From positions 124,001-188,000 of the forward strand of contig NZ_RKLQ01000004.1 of assembly GCF_019599405.1 (NCBI RefSeq): a stretch of DNA of 64,000 nucleotides. The letters are read 5' to 3'. This DNA is from Haloarcula salinisoli (GTDB taxonomy: Archaea; Halobacteriota; Halobacteria; Halobacteriales; Haloarculaceae). This document shows positions 1-8,678 of the stretch, in pieces. The notes under the pieces were generated by a model. That model was given only the letters and a program-made list of their open reading frames with translations, was not told where the DNA came from and did not search any database. The number at the start of each line of letters is the position of its first letter. Position 1 is the first letter of the stretch. The translations under genes and the position numbers were made by a program.

Positions 1-153
1 GTCCTCACAGTCGGTTTTATCGGCACTCCGAGTCGTTCGGGTTGGCGAGAAGATAGATCGATTCAGCTGATCGATGCTGTTGCGACTGCGCTTGCTGCCA
101 TTACGCTCGCGGCCGCCGCGTACACCGTGACATATCTAGTGCTCCTCGGGTAG
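1..153 (+). CDS. C-terminal fragment of a membrane protein
   Basis: Frame 1 is open from the first base to a TAG at 151-153, giving the last 50 residues of a protein whose start lies outside the window. The tail has a basic/polar stretch, then a hydrophobic helix rich in Ala, Leu and Thr (about residues 27-49) that ends at the stop, so the protein probably finishes with a transmembrane helix. Too little is visible to assign a family. Confidence 0.55.
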   Translation, partial: VLTVGFIGTPSRSGWREDRSIQLIDAVATALAAITLAAAAYTVTYLVLLG

Positions 154-319
154 TCATACAGTCCCTTGAGAGATGGTCGATCCTGGTCGTGTGAAAATCA
201 AGCTTGTTGTGAACCGGGATATATTAGACATGGAAAATCAACGTTTTCCATTCATTTTCTAGTTCTGACAGTCAAAACCGTGCTATCCAGAGATCAATCA
301 GAGCTGGAAGTTGGAATTG

Positions 320-1714
320 TTAAGATTGTCGTCGCCAGACTATCTCTATCCCAGCCCACAGCAGGCAACTAGTGAGGAGGACCACGAGTTCGAGGACCTC
401 CAGAAATCCCATCCAGACCGGTGTGATGTACATAAGACCATTCAAGTATTTCCCGGGAATGAGCTGTTTAGCAATGATAAGTAAACTATCACGCAAACTG
501 CCTGTTCGTGAGTCAAGATTCGCTTGCGTCGCACTCGGCCCACCGGCACTCTCGTCTCCAGTCCCGAGACGTTCCGCCTCGTATGGGAAAGCGATATTGA
601 CGCTCCAAACCACCTCACCTTGTTTGTCAACTTCGAATACACGATTCCCGTTCGAATCTGTAATCAAAGTGTGACCGTTCGGGAGCCGGTCGGCGTCCCG
701 TGGCCACTGCATCCGCGTGTCTCGCCACACCCACGACTGTTCCCAGCTGTCTCCCGTTCGTTGGTACTCAACGACACGGTTGTTCTCCGAATCTCCGACG
801 AGGACTGCGGGACCGCCACGCTCAGTGGGGATGTAATCCGGATTGTGCTGTTCGTAGAGGATACTGTAGTTGTCCTCCTCGCCGAGCGTCCATCCTTCGA
901 TGAGACCACTCCGGTTGAGGAACACGACCCGGTCCTGGTTCCGGGCACTCACCATGAGCCGGCCATCCTCGAGCACTTCGATGTCATTGATATGTGTCCA
1001 ATCCTCAGGGTATGGACCACCCGTTTCTCTGGGGAATGCGCTACTGGCGTTCCACGTCCACTCGGTCTGGCCGGAGGTGGTATTCACAACGAATACCCGG
1101 TCGAGGTAGATATCTGCGACGGCCAAGTGTGTCTCGTTGAGCCGGTCGGCATCGTGGTAGCGTGTTGCTTCCTTCCCGGGGGTGGTTTCGCTCCAGACGC
1201 GCGTTACCTCGCCGGTCGTCAAGTTGACGCGTTCGTATCCGTTGCGCGTGCAAGCGTCGGTCGAGCGAGCAGCCTCATATTCGTTCCAGACTTCCTCGTC
1301 AACCCGGCGCTGGACAAAATTAGTGGTGTTTGGACAGGCCGACGGCTCGAGGTGGTCTGCGAACATATACTCTACAGTGGTTCTCGTTTCAGGTACCGGA
1401 TCGACGTCCCAGTACCGCGTATGTGAGTCGTTGTAGTAGAGGATACTTCCGTCCGGGTTGAATGCGACAAGTTCTGCTCGGGCACGAGGCCCGCTACTCG
1501 CTTCACCTCGCCACGAATTTGAATCAGTCGCGACGACAGTAATATTGTCGCGAGGTTCGACGGCCTGTTGCTGTGGGTTCGCAACCCCCTGGTTCGTGAG
1601 ATGGCTCTCGAAGGTATCGTTGGTTGCGCCAAGCGTATATCCGTAGGCTAAACCAATACTGGATAAACCGATTATGATGATGAAGAATATACGGAGAAAA
1701 GACTTGGATGCCAC
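320..1714 (-). CDS. Arylsulfotransferase-like (ASST family) membrane-anchored beta-propeller protein
   Basis: 464 residues. An N-terminal hydrophobic segment (about 7-27) looks like an uncleaved signal anchor and a second strong helix lies near the C terminus (about 432-458), so the central domain is probably extracytoplasmic between two anchors. The middle has the repeat style of ASST-type propellers: HDADRL, WTHINDIEVLEDG, and WPRDADRLPNGHTLITDS, each an Asp/His/Asn-rich strand followed by a Gly turn. Bacterial ASST proteins move sulfate between phenols; haloarchaeal members are mostly uncharacterised, so the reaction is not established. Several NxT/NxS sequons fit an S-layer-side location. 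The gene stands alone. Family call good, function open. Confidence 0.75.
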   Translation of the reverse strand: MASKSFLRIFFIIIIGLSSIGLAYGYTLGATNDTFESHLTNQGVANPQQQAVEPRDNITVVATDSNSWRGEASSGPRARAELVAFNPDGSILYYNDSHTRYWDVDPVPETRTTVEYMFADHLEPSACPNTTNFVQRRVDEEVWNEYEAARSTDACTRNGYERVNLTTGEVTRVWSETTPGKEATRYHDADRLNETHLAVADIYLDRVFVVNTTSGQTEWTWNASSAFPRETGGPYPEDWTHINDIEVLEDGRLMVSARNQDRVVFLNRSGLIEGWTLGEEDNYSILYEQHNPDYIPTERGGPAVLVGDSENNRVVEYQRTGDSWEQSWVWRDTRMQWPRDADRLPNGHTLITDSNGNRVFEVDKQGEVVWSVNIAFPYEAERLGTGDESAGGPSATQANLDSRTGSLRDSLLIIAKQLIPGKYLNGLMYITPVWMGFLEVLELVVLLTSCLLWAGIEIVWRRQS

Positions 1715-2129
1715 AATAGATTCTCTGACCAGAGACTAGTTGGTTATGCGTGGGTTAAGATGGGTCTTAACTTTAGAGAATCGCACCGTAGAGCACTGCA
1801 AAGGCTGTGATTCTCTTTCTGGTCGATTCTCGGATACTGGAGTGGGGAAACCGGTGTCTGAATAGCACGGGTCGAAATTTCAGCACACCGAGCCATGTTC
1901 GATGAGTCAGCGTTCTCCCCACGTTTCACGCTCCAGTTCGCACACAAGTATATCGAGTGGCCAGTCTCAAATACAGGCCAAACCTCGTTTTGCGCCCCAG
2001 TGAATCGCCTCGGGATCAAGCCTCGGGGCATTCGCTTAACCGCTTGTAAATGTGCCTAGCGTGTCGATCCACGTCATTGTGAATCGGTTCGCTGCACGCC
2101 GCGACCTATTTGATAGGTGAAGGTGGACG
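1715..2129. other. Intergenic stretch without a supportable gene
   Basis: This 415-base gap separates the ASST-like gene from the ATPase. It contains a 95-codon open frame on the minus strand (1744-2031), but the translation is rich in Cys, Arg and Ser and lacks the acidic bias of the neighbours. I recognise nothing in it and see no clear TATA box or terminator. Confidence 0.4.
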
Positions 2130-4499
2130 TCAGGTGTCGTAGGACCGGTCGGGCTCGATCCGTGACAACCGCATCGCGTTCCCGGTGACGCCGAGGCTCA
2201 TTCCCATGTCGCCGACGACGACAGCGACGGCGACGCTGACGAGCCCGATCGGCACACCGACGGCAAGCAACGCCTTCACGCCGAGGCTCGCCCAGATGTT
2301 CTGCCGGATCACACCGTTGGCGGTGTGTGACAGCTCGTAGAGGTACGGCAGTTTCCCGACGTCGTCGCCCATCAGCGCGATGTCGGCGGTCTCGAGTGCG
2401 GTGTCGGTGCCAGCTGCACCCATCGCGATGCCGACTTCCGCGGTGGCGAGCGCGGGCGCGTCGTTGATACCGTCGCCGACCATCGCCACCTCGCCGTACT
2501 CCGTCTGCAACTCCTCAACGGCGTCGACCTTCTCCTCTGGCAAAAGTTCGGCACGGTACTCGTCAACGCCGACCTCCTCGGCGATGGCCCGCGCGGTGCC
2601 CTCGTTGTCGCCGGTCAGCATCACGACGCGCTCGACACCAAGCTCCTGCAGGCGCTGGACGGCTCGCTTCGAGGCCGGGCGTACCTCGTCGGCGATGGCG
2701 ATGGCACCCAACAACTCCGACTCCGTTCCGACGAGGACGACCGTCTTGCCTTCACGCTCCAGTGCAGCGAGCGTGCCCTCAGCGAACGCCCCATCGTCGG
2801 ACTCGGCCGCCTCTTCCGCCACGACGCCACCGTCCGTCTCGCGGCGTGCCCGAGCCAGGTCGAAACCCAACTCCTCGAAGAGTGCGGGCTTGCCCGCGTA
2901 GTACGTCTCGCCGTCGATCTGCCCGCGGATACCCTTCCCGGTGAGGCTCTCGAAGGCATTCAGGTCGGGCAAATCGGCCAAACCCGCCTCGTCGGCGCGG
3001 GCAATGATCGCCGTGGCAATGGGATGCTCGCTGCGCCGCTCCAGCCCGGCAGCACGACTGAGCAGATCGTCTTCCGTGGTTCCGCCGATCGGGACGACGT
3101 CGGTGACGGCGAGTTCGCCCTTCGTGAGCGTCCCCGTCTTGTCGAGCGCGACGGCGTCGACTTCGCCCATCGCCTCGAGGTAGTTGCCGCCCTTGATCAG
3201 GACGCCGTTCTTTGCGGCACTGGTGATGCCCGACACCACGGATACCGGCGTCGAGATGACGAACGCGCACGGGCAGGCGATCACCAGCAAGGTGAGTCCG
3301 CGGATGAACCACGTCTGCCAGTCGCCGGCGAAGCTGAACCCGTACCCGGCCACGTCGACCGAGATGGGGTCGACGATGAGCAGGGGCGGGATGGCGGCGG
3401 TCAGGATTGCAAGCACGACCACGACTGGCGTGTAGTAGCCCGAGAAGCGGTCGACGAACTGCTCTTTGTCGGTCTTCTTCGTCTGTGCGCCCTGCACCAT
3501 CTCGATGATGCGCGAGAGCGTCGAGTCGCCCGCCGTCGACGTGACTTCGACTTCGAGGTAGCCCTCCTCGTTGATGGCGCCGGCGTACACCTCGTCACCT
3601 ACCGTCTTGTCGACGGGAACGCTCTCGCCGGTGATCGGCGACTGGTCGACCGCGCTCTCGCCGTCGGTGACCGTGCCGTCGAGCGGGATCTTGTCGCCGG
3701 GGCGGACGACCACGGTCTCACCCACCTCCACCTCGTCAGCGGGCACTGTGACTTCCTCGCCGTCGCGCACGACGGTCGCCTCGTCGGGCGACAGCTCCAT
3801 CAGCTCGCGCAGGGAGTCCCGCGCCCTATCCATCGCGTAGTCTTCGAGCAGCTCGGCAATGCTGAATAGGACGGCCAGCGTCGCCGCCTCGACGAAATAA
3901 CCGATGCCGGTCGCGGCGATTATCGCCGTCCCCATCAGCAGGTCGATGTCGAGACTCCGGTTCTTTGCGGAGTAGTACCCGCTGCGGACAACAGGGATGC
4001 CACTGGCGGCGACGGCACCGAGGAACAGGACGTCGGCGACATGAAGCGGGTAATCGAGGACGCTCGCCACCGCGACGTTCTGTGTCATTAGGAGAAACTC
4101 GAAGAGGAGGCCGAACGTGACGAGTGCCGCGCCGAACCACGTCTTCTTCGCGCGCGGACTCGTCCAGACCTCCGACGGCGGCGCGATGTCGACGCCGTCG
4201 CCCTCCTCCTCTTGCTCACCGTTATCGGAATCTGACCCTCCAACGACCTCATAGCCGGCGGACTCAATCGCGTTGACCACGTCGGCCTCACTGGTGCGAT
4301 CTGGATTGTACGTGATGTTGGCCGTGCCGGTCGTTGGCTGGAGCGTGGCGTCGACGATGCCGTCGACGCGCTGGAGGCTCTTGTCGACCTTCTGGGCGCA
4401 GGACGGACAGTCCATCTCGGGAACGACGAGGCGAGCGGTCAGCTCCCGTCGCTGGCCGTCCCCGCTCGCGTCCCCCGCTGCGTTCGGATTCTCTGTCAT
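2130..4499 (-). CDS. Heavy-metal P1B-type ATPase, Zn/Cd/Pb class
   Basis: 789 residues. One N-terminal heavy-metal-associated (HMA) domain (about 20-85) has the metal site MDCPSC, followed by an acidic linker and the ATPase core. The core shows TGES in the actuator domain, CPC in TM6 (ACPCAFVISTP), the phosphorylated Asp in DKTGTLTKG, SEHPIATA in the nucleotide domain and GDGINDAPAL. After the core, a Lys in NIWASLGVK and an Asp in GDMGMS match the TM7/TM8 ligand pattern of the P1B-2 (Zn2+/Cd2+/Pb2+) class rather than the Cu class. It should export divalent soft metals across the cytoplasmic membrane. The Bat-type regulator immediately upstream on the same strand probably controls it. Confidence 0.92.
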   Translation of the reverse strand: MTENPNAAGDASGDGQRRELTARLVVPEMDCPSCAQKVDKSLQRVDGIVDATLQPTTGTANITYNPDRTSEADVVNAIESAGYEVVGGSDSDNGEQEEEGDGVDIAPPSEVWTSPRAKKTWFGAALVTFGLLFEFLLMTQNVAVASVLDYPLHVADVLFLGAVAASGIPVVRSGYYSAKNRSLDIDLLMGTAIIAATGIGYFVEAATLAVLFSIAELLEDYAMDRARDSLRELMELSPDEATVVRDGEEVTVPADEVEVGETVVVRPGDKIPLDGTVTDGESAVDQSPITGESVPVDKTVGDEVYAGAINEEGYLEVEVTSTAGDSTLSRIIEMVQGAQTKKTDKEQFVDRFSGYYTPVVVVLAILTAAIPPLLIVDPISVDVAGYGFSFAGDWQTWFIRGLTLLVIACPCAFVISTPVSVVSGITSAAKNGVLIKGGNYLEAMGEVDAVALDKTGTLTKGELAVTDVVPIGGTTEDDLLSRAAGLERRSEHPIATAIIARADEAGLADLPDLNAFESLTGKGIRGQIDGETYYAGKPALFEELGFDLARARRETDGGVVAEEAAESDDGAFAEGTLAALEREGKTVVLVGTESELLGAIAIADEVRPASKRAVQRLQELGVERVVMLTGDNEGTARAIAEEVGVDEYRAELLPEEKVDAVEELQTEYGEVAMVGDGINDAPALATAEVGIAMGAAGTDTALETADIALMGDDVGKLPYLYELSHTANGVIRQNIWASLGVKALLAVGVPIGLVSVAVAVVVGDMGMSLGVTGNAMRLSRIEPDRSYDT

Positions 4500-4558
4500 T
4501 ACCTCACTGTAGGGGCGTCAGTTCGATAAGCCTTAATTGGAATATTCCAAACCGAGAA

Positions 4559-5308
4559 TCAGCGTGTTGCCGGGGTCTCTTCGGGCGACTGTTCGCCGGC
4601 GACGTGCTGCTTCGCCAAGTGTTCTTCCGCCCGACGGAGTCGGTAGGTGAGCGTCGACCGCGGCACGTCGAGATGCTCGGCCAACGTGCCGACATCGACC
4701 TCTCGGGGCGACTCGTAGTACCCGTGTTCGACGGCTGCTTGGAGTGCAGCCTCCTGCTCCGGCGACAGGACGCCATGCTTCTCGTCAGCTCCCCCCATCG
4801 ACGCCGTCGTCTCCGCGGTTCGGAGCATCTCCATCTGAGCGCAGTCTCCGACGGCGACTTTGAGGGCGTCGAAGAACGCGGCCATGTCGCCCTCTCCGGA
4901 GTGGATGAGCCGCCACGTGTAGTGGCGGCCCTCGTGACGAGTCTCGAACAGCACGCCGTCACCGAGGTGGTCGCGGGCGATGTGGGGGACGGACGCGCAG
5001 GTGGGGGTTCGCTCCCAGTCGGAGTAGAGAACTAGCGTGTCGTCCGTGCTATCGAGGACGCGGGTGGTCTGGGTTGCACTGCAATCCTCGGTAGCCAAAC
5101 AGTCGGCGTAGTAGTCGCTGGTGAGAAAGGCATCCTCGATGGCGTCGAGTGCGTCCGGGCTGCCGCTGGCGTGGTCGACTCGCCAGAGCTGCTCGGCAGT
5201 AGCGTGCAGCGAGAGCGAGCGGACGCGGGCGTCGGGATGGTCGGCGAGGGCGTCCGCGACCCTGTTACACCCCGGCTCGTATTCGAGGGCGAAGACGAGT
5301 TCGCGCAT
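4559..5308 (-). CDS. Bat-type HTH transcriptional regulator (HTH_10 family), likely metal sensor
   Basis: I chose the ATG at 5306-5308 (MRELVFALEYEPG) because the 17 residues of the longer frame before it are basic and unlike the family. The product is about 249 residues. The C-terminal third (about 185-240) is the Bat-type HTH, with LSPEQEAALQAAVEHGYYESPR leading into a recognition helix near HLDVPRSTLTYRLRRAE. The N-terminal sensor half has scattered Cys residues (CNRVAD, CLATEDC, CAQMEM), which would suit metal binding. It lies about 60 bases upstream of the Zn/Cd-type ATPase on the same strand, an arrangement that suggests it senses the exported metal. The ligand is an inference. Confidence 0.85.
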   Translation of the reverse strand: MRELVFALEYEPGCNRVADALADHPDARVRSLSLHATAEQLWRVDHASGSPDALDAIEDAFLTSDYYADCLATEDCSATQTTRVLDSTDDTLVLYSDWERTPTCASVPHIARDHLGDGVLFETRHEGRHYTWRLIHSGEGDMAAFFDALKVAVGDCAQMEMLRTAETTASMGGADEKHGVLSPEQEAALQAAVEHGYYESPREVDVGTLAEHLDVPRSTLTYRLRRAEEHLAKQHVAGEQSPEETPATR

Positions 5309-5373
5309 ACTCACACGTAAAGGGTGGCTGGATATAACACGTCGGCTCGGAGCTTCCATCGTACTGGTTAGAG

Positions 5374-5661
5374 TCAGATCACGTCGTCGGGGTCGTGTAC
5401 CTCCTGCATTCGTTGGGCCTCGGCGGCGTACTGCTCCTGCAGATCGGCATCGTTGACCGAACCGAGATTGTCCGGCTCGGTATCGACGGCAGCCGTCGTG
5501 TCGCGGACGTCGGTGAAGGAAGTGAGCGCCCGCTCCTTGCGGTAGTACTGTTCGCCGTCTGGGGTCGCATAGGTGAGGATGATAAGGTTCTGCTCGTCGT
5601 CGGAATACGTCCGCTCGACGAGCCAGACGCGGACACCGTTCGAATGGGAATCGCCGGGCAT
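5374..5661 (-). CDS. Small conserved-looking haloarchaeal protein of unknown function
   Basis: 95 residues from the ATG at 5659-5661 (MPGDSHSNGVRVWLVERTY). Residues upstream in the longer frame are basic and implausible. The N-terminal half alternates hydrophobic and polar residues (VRVWLVERTY, NLIILTYATPDGEQYYRKE), suggesting a small beta-sheet fold; the C-terminal half is acidic and helical (DADLQEQYAAEAQRMQEVHD). No Cys or His cluster is seen, so it is not an obvious metallochaperone. It sits directly upstream of the Bat-type regulator on the same strand and may share its transcript. I cannot name a function. Confidence 0.65.
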   Translation of the reverse strand: MPGDSHSNGVRVWLVERTYSDDEQNLIILTYATPDGEQYYRKERALTSFTDVRDTTAAVDTEPDNLGSVNDADLQEQYAAEAQRMQEVHDPDDVI

Positions 5662-6053
5662 AGCTGCTTGTTCACTCTCGGGTCGGAAATGGGTAGTGTT
5701 GGAAGTGTAGCTAGAGTTGACTCGTTTACGGTGAAGTCTATGATATCTGTCGCATCTGTGACTCATTCCTCCTGTCCCGAATACGAACCATTGGTCTATA
5801 CTGACAGTTGTGAGGTGGCTATCAATGGAAACTTACGCCTGTCTTCTTAATATTTCAGCACATGAGTGAGCTCTAAGACGTCTTCACCGGTGCTAGTCCG
5901 GTCTTTGCACTTCGTCGGGTATCAGTGTTCGATATCCTGACTGGTCTGCCGGAGGCAAACGATTCGTTCGATCCGTCTCCGTACCGGTCTTGGTTGTCCT
6001 CGGGGTAGTGACCGCTCTGGGAATCATGATTCACTAATGATTCAAATCAATCT
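5662..6053. other. Intergenic stretch with a possible decayed membrane-protein tail
   Basis: Between the divergent small gene and the arsenic transporter lie 392 bases without a gene of normal length. One plus-strand frame ending with the TAA near 6036 reads as a basic segment followed by VPVLVVLGVVTALGIMIH, which looks like the final transmembrane helix of a lost protein. The promoter of the downstream transporter must also lie here. The remnant is speculative. Confidence 0.3.
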
Positions 6054-7037
6054 ATGACACGACTCTCGAAACAGTGGGTTCAGCACAATCAAGTCGGTAT
6101 CTACTTCGTTGCCGTCTTACTAGCGATCGGAGTCGGCCTCGGACTTCCAAGCGCGAGCTCTCTCTTGGAACCGTTCATCAATCCCGTGTTGGCTGTCCTG
6201 TTGTACGTCACGTTCCTCGAGATACCGTTTGTCCAAATCCGGCGGGCCTTCCGGAACGCCCGGTTCATGGCGGCTGCGCTCGGGATAAACTTCGTGGTCG
6301 TGCCGGTCGTCGTATTTGGCCTCACGCAGTTCCTGCCACAGGAGCCGGTGATTCTCGTTGGCGCGTTTATGGTGTTGTTGACGCCGTGTATCGACTACGT
6401 CATTACGTTCACCGAACTTGCCGGCGGTGACGCCGAACAGATTACTGCCGCGACTCCGGCGCTGATGCTCATCCAGTTGTTGTTGCTCCCGCTGTATCTC
6501 TGGCTGTTCATGGGCCAGCAGGTGGCCGAATTCATCGAGGCAGGGCCGTTCATCGAGGCGTTCGTCGTCATCATCGCGCTGCCACTGACGCTCGCATGGG
6601 CGACCGAATACTGGGCGGAGCGCTCCAGCCGCGGCGCACAGTGGCAGGACACGATGGGGTGGTTGCCGGTCCCGATGATGGGGGTGACGCTGTTCGTCGT
6701 GATCGCCTCTCAGCTGCCTCGCGTGCAGGATTCGATCGGACAGATCGCGTCGGTCGTCCCCGTCTACGTGGCGTTCTTGGTCATTATGCCGCTGCTCGGT
6801 CGATTCGTGGCGGGCGTGCTCGGGATGGAGACTGGCGAGAGCCGGGCGCTCGTGTTCACCTCTGTCACCCGGAACTCGCTGGTCATTCTGCCGCTGGCGC
6901 TCGCGCTACCGTCCGGGTATGCGCTCGCACCAGCGGTTGTCGTTACCCAGACACTCGTTGAACTGACGGGTATGGTCGTCCTCACGCGAGTCGTCCCGGC
7001 GTGGTTGGTGCCGGCGACCCCTCTTTTGACGGGGTAA
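6054..7037 (+). CDS. Acr3-like arsenite/organic anion transporter (BASS superfamily)
   Basis: 327 residues with about ten hydrophobic segments. The sequence fits the ACR3 / bile-acid-sodium-symporter fold: a conserved Cys in LTPCIDYVITFTELAGGDAE (about residues 108-127), which matches the essential TM4 Cys region of Acr3 arsenite exporters, and SRALVFTSVTRNSLVILPL in the second half, matching the family's TRNS segment. It would extrude arsenite (or a related oxyanion) driven by the proton gradient. No arsenate reductase or ArsR-type regulator is adjacent, so it may act alone or be controlled from elsewhere. Haloarchaeal relatives are often annotated simply as arsenic resistance protein. Confidence 0.82.
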   Translation: MTRLSKQWVQHNQVGIYFVAVLLAIGVGLGLPSASSLLEPFINPVLAVLLYVTFLEIPFVQIRRAFRNARFMAAALGINFVVVPVVVFGLTQFLPQEPVILVGAFMVLLTPCIDYVITFTELAGGDAEQITAATPALMLIQLLLLPLYLWLFMGQQVAEFIEAGPFIEAFVVIIALPLTLAWATEYWAERSSRGAQWQDTMGWLPVPMMGVTLFVVIASQLPRVQDSIGQIASVVPVYVAFLVIMPLLGRFVAGVLGMETGESRALVFTSVTRNSLVILPLALALPSGYALAPAVVVTQTLVELTGMVVLTRVVPAWLVPATPLLTG

Positions 7038-7346
7038 CCAATCCGACTTTCCGGCATTCGATGATTGAACCAGAAACTCCCTTTATTTTGAGTGAGTTGT
7101 TATACTTGTGAACCACGGCTCTCTCTATCAGGAGAGATTCACAGCCAATCGGGAGAGAGTAGTTCCATCCAGTTGCTCAAACATACGCACAAAGTGGACT
7201 ACGCATCTAAAAAATCAGATACAGTCGTCGAATTTAGCGGCCTTCACGAAATATATCGGTAACTGTCGGTTAGAAATAGTTCTTCCAAGAAAGAAGAAAA
7301 TGCCAAATTCACAGAACACAAATACAGCTGTAGTTTACACGGAACA
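7038..7346. other. Intergenic stretch, no gene supported
   Basis: 309 bases between the transporter and the Tat-exported peroxidase-like gene. An 80-codon open frame is present (7108-7350), but its translation (many Asn, Lys and Thr, few acids) is unlike real haloarchaeal proteins. The AT-rich run before 7347 probably holds the downstream promoter. Confidence 0.4.
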
Positions 7347-8612
7347 ATGACCAAACGTGGTATCTCCAGACGGGAATTTGCAAAGAGCGCCGTGGCAATA
7401 GGTGGAACAGCCGCACTCTCAGCCTGCCTGGACCGGTTCGGTGCCCCGGACATCCCATCGGGAACGGACCCGTCAACCCTACCGGCCAGACAACACGCTT
7501 GGGACCAGTTCTCGGCAACTGATGACGCCGGCAACACGCGGCTCGCCAGTCACCATGTGCTCCTACTCCTGGACTACAATGACGACGGGACACCCACTGA
7601 GAGCGACCGGACGCAGGTCAGTGACGCCCTACAGTCCTTGGAGCGGGCTGTGGGTTGGGAGACCGAGGGGCTCATGTTCACACTGGGCTACAGCCCGGCC
7701 TACTTCGACCGGTTTGACACAGACCTCTCGGGAGTGGACCTCCCGGAGCCGGAGGCACTCGCGGAGTTCGAGGACCCCGAACTGGACACGCCTGACGCCC
7801 TTTTGCATCTTGCAAGCGATCACGAGAGCGTTGTTTTGGAGGCCGAAGAGGCTCTGAAGGGGAACCGGGACATGATTAATGACCATGAGATGGCAACCTC
7901 TTTCGACGGAATCCTCAGCCAGTCCGACCGTCGGACGGGCTTCGTCGGGGCCGGACTTCCCGCGGAGAATCAGGAGGTCGAGGGTATCCCCGACTCCCAA
8001 CCGGTCCCAGACGACGCCCCGCTGTTCATGGGATTTAAATCCGGCTTCGACGGGAATCAAGCAAGCGAGGACCGGGTGACTATCGACGAGGGGGGATTTA
8101 CAGGAGGGGCGACCCAGCATCTTTCCCGCATTCGTCTACACCTACAGCAGTGGTATGAGCAGGACAGCCGCGACCAGCGCGTCTCGAAGATGTTCTGTCC
8201 AGCTCACGCCGAAGAGGGCCGTGTCGAGGGTGTCGGGGAGAATCTGGGCACCGACAGCGGTATCGAGGACTGTGCCGAGAATGTGGTCGAGTCCAGTCGA
8301 AGCGAGGGAGTGGTGGGACACTCACAAAAGCTCTCGAGGGCTCGGGAAGATGAAAGTCCCCGTCTGCTACGGCGTGATTTTGACTCAACAGATGGTGGAG
8401 AAGCCGGTGTCCATTTTCTCTCACTGCAAGAATCCATTGCGGATTTCGTCGAGACAAAAGCGATGATGAACGGGACAGAAGTGGCTAAAGAGTCTGCAGT
8501 TGGTCAGGAAGTTAACAACGGGATTCTGCAGTACATGACGGTTGAGCGGCGAGGAAATTACCTTCTCCCACCCCGAGACCTACGGGCGCTCCCACCGGCC
8601 AATCCCAGCTGA
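7347..8612 (+). CDS. Tat-exported DyP-type peroxidase-like protein
   Basis: 421 residues. The N terminus is a twin-arginine leader (SRREFAKSAVAIGG) with a possible lipobox (LSACLD). The body resembles dye-decolourising peroxidases: MGFKSGFDGNQASEDRVT sits where the DyP motif GxxDG-NP is expected, followed by FTGGATQHLSRIRLHLQQW and a segment ending KMFCPAHAEE. VVGHSQKLSRARE then offers a His that could be the proximal haem ligand, and the C-terminal motif is GILQYMTVERRGNYLLPP. The motif is GFxSGFDG rather than the textbook form, so haem binding and activity are inferred. It would act outside the membrane. Adjacent metal genes suggest an oxidative-stress or metal-redox role. Confidence 0.72.
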   Translation: MTKRGISRREFAKSAVAIGGTAALSACLDRFGAPDIPSGTDPSTLPARQHAWDQFSATDDAGNTRLASHHVLLLLDYNDDGTPTESDRTQVSDALQSLERAVGWETEGLMFTLGYSPAYFDRFDTDLSGVDLPEPEALAEFEDPELDTPDALLHLASDHESVVLEAEEALKGNRDMINDHEMATSFDGILSQSDRRTGFVGAGLPAENQEVEGIPDSQPVPDDAPLFMGFKSGFDGNQASEDRVTIDEGGFTGGATQHLSRIRLHLQQWYEQDSRDQRVSKMFCPAHAEEGRVEGVGENLGTDSGIEDCAENVVESSRSEGVVGHSQKLSRAREDESPRLLRRDFDSTDGGEAGVHFLSLQESIADFVETKAMMNGTEVAKESAVGQEVNNGILQYMTVERRGNYLLPPRDLRALPPANPS

Positions 8613-8678
8613 GAGGGTTCCTGCGCCCGATCGAGAATGACCTCTGTGTTGTTGGAGAATAGTCGCGACCTACTCGAG

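Noticed and set aside
524-1426. 300-codon plus-strand frame opposite the ASST-like gene
   Set aside because: Shadow of the minus-strand propeller gene; it has no start signal or family motif.
1744-2031. 95-codon minus-strand frame between the ASST-like gene and the ATPase
   Set aside because: Its Cys/Arg/Ser-rich, low-acid composition does not fit haloarchaeal proteins and no motif was recognised.
2380-4140. Several long open frames on both strands within the first ATPase gene
   Set aside because: They are high-GC shadow frames of a clearly coding gene, rich in Arg, Ser and Ala with no motifs.
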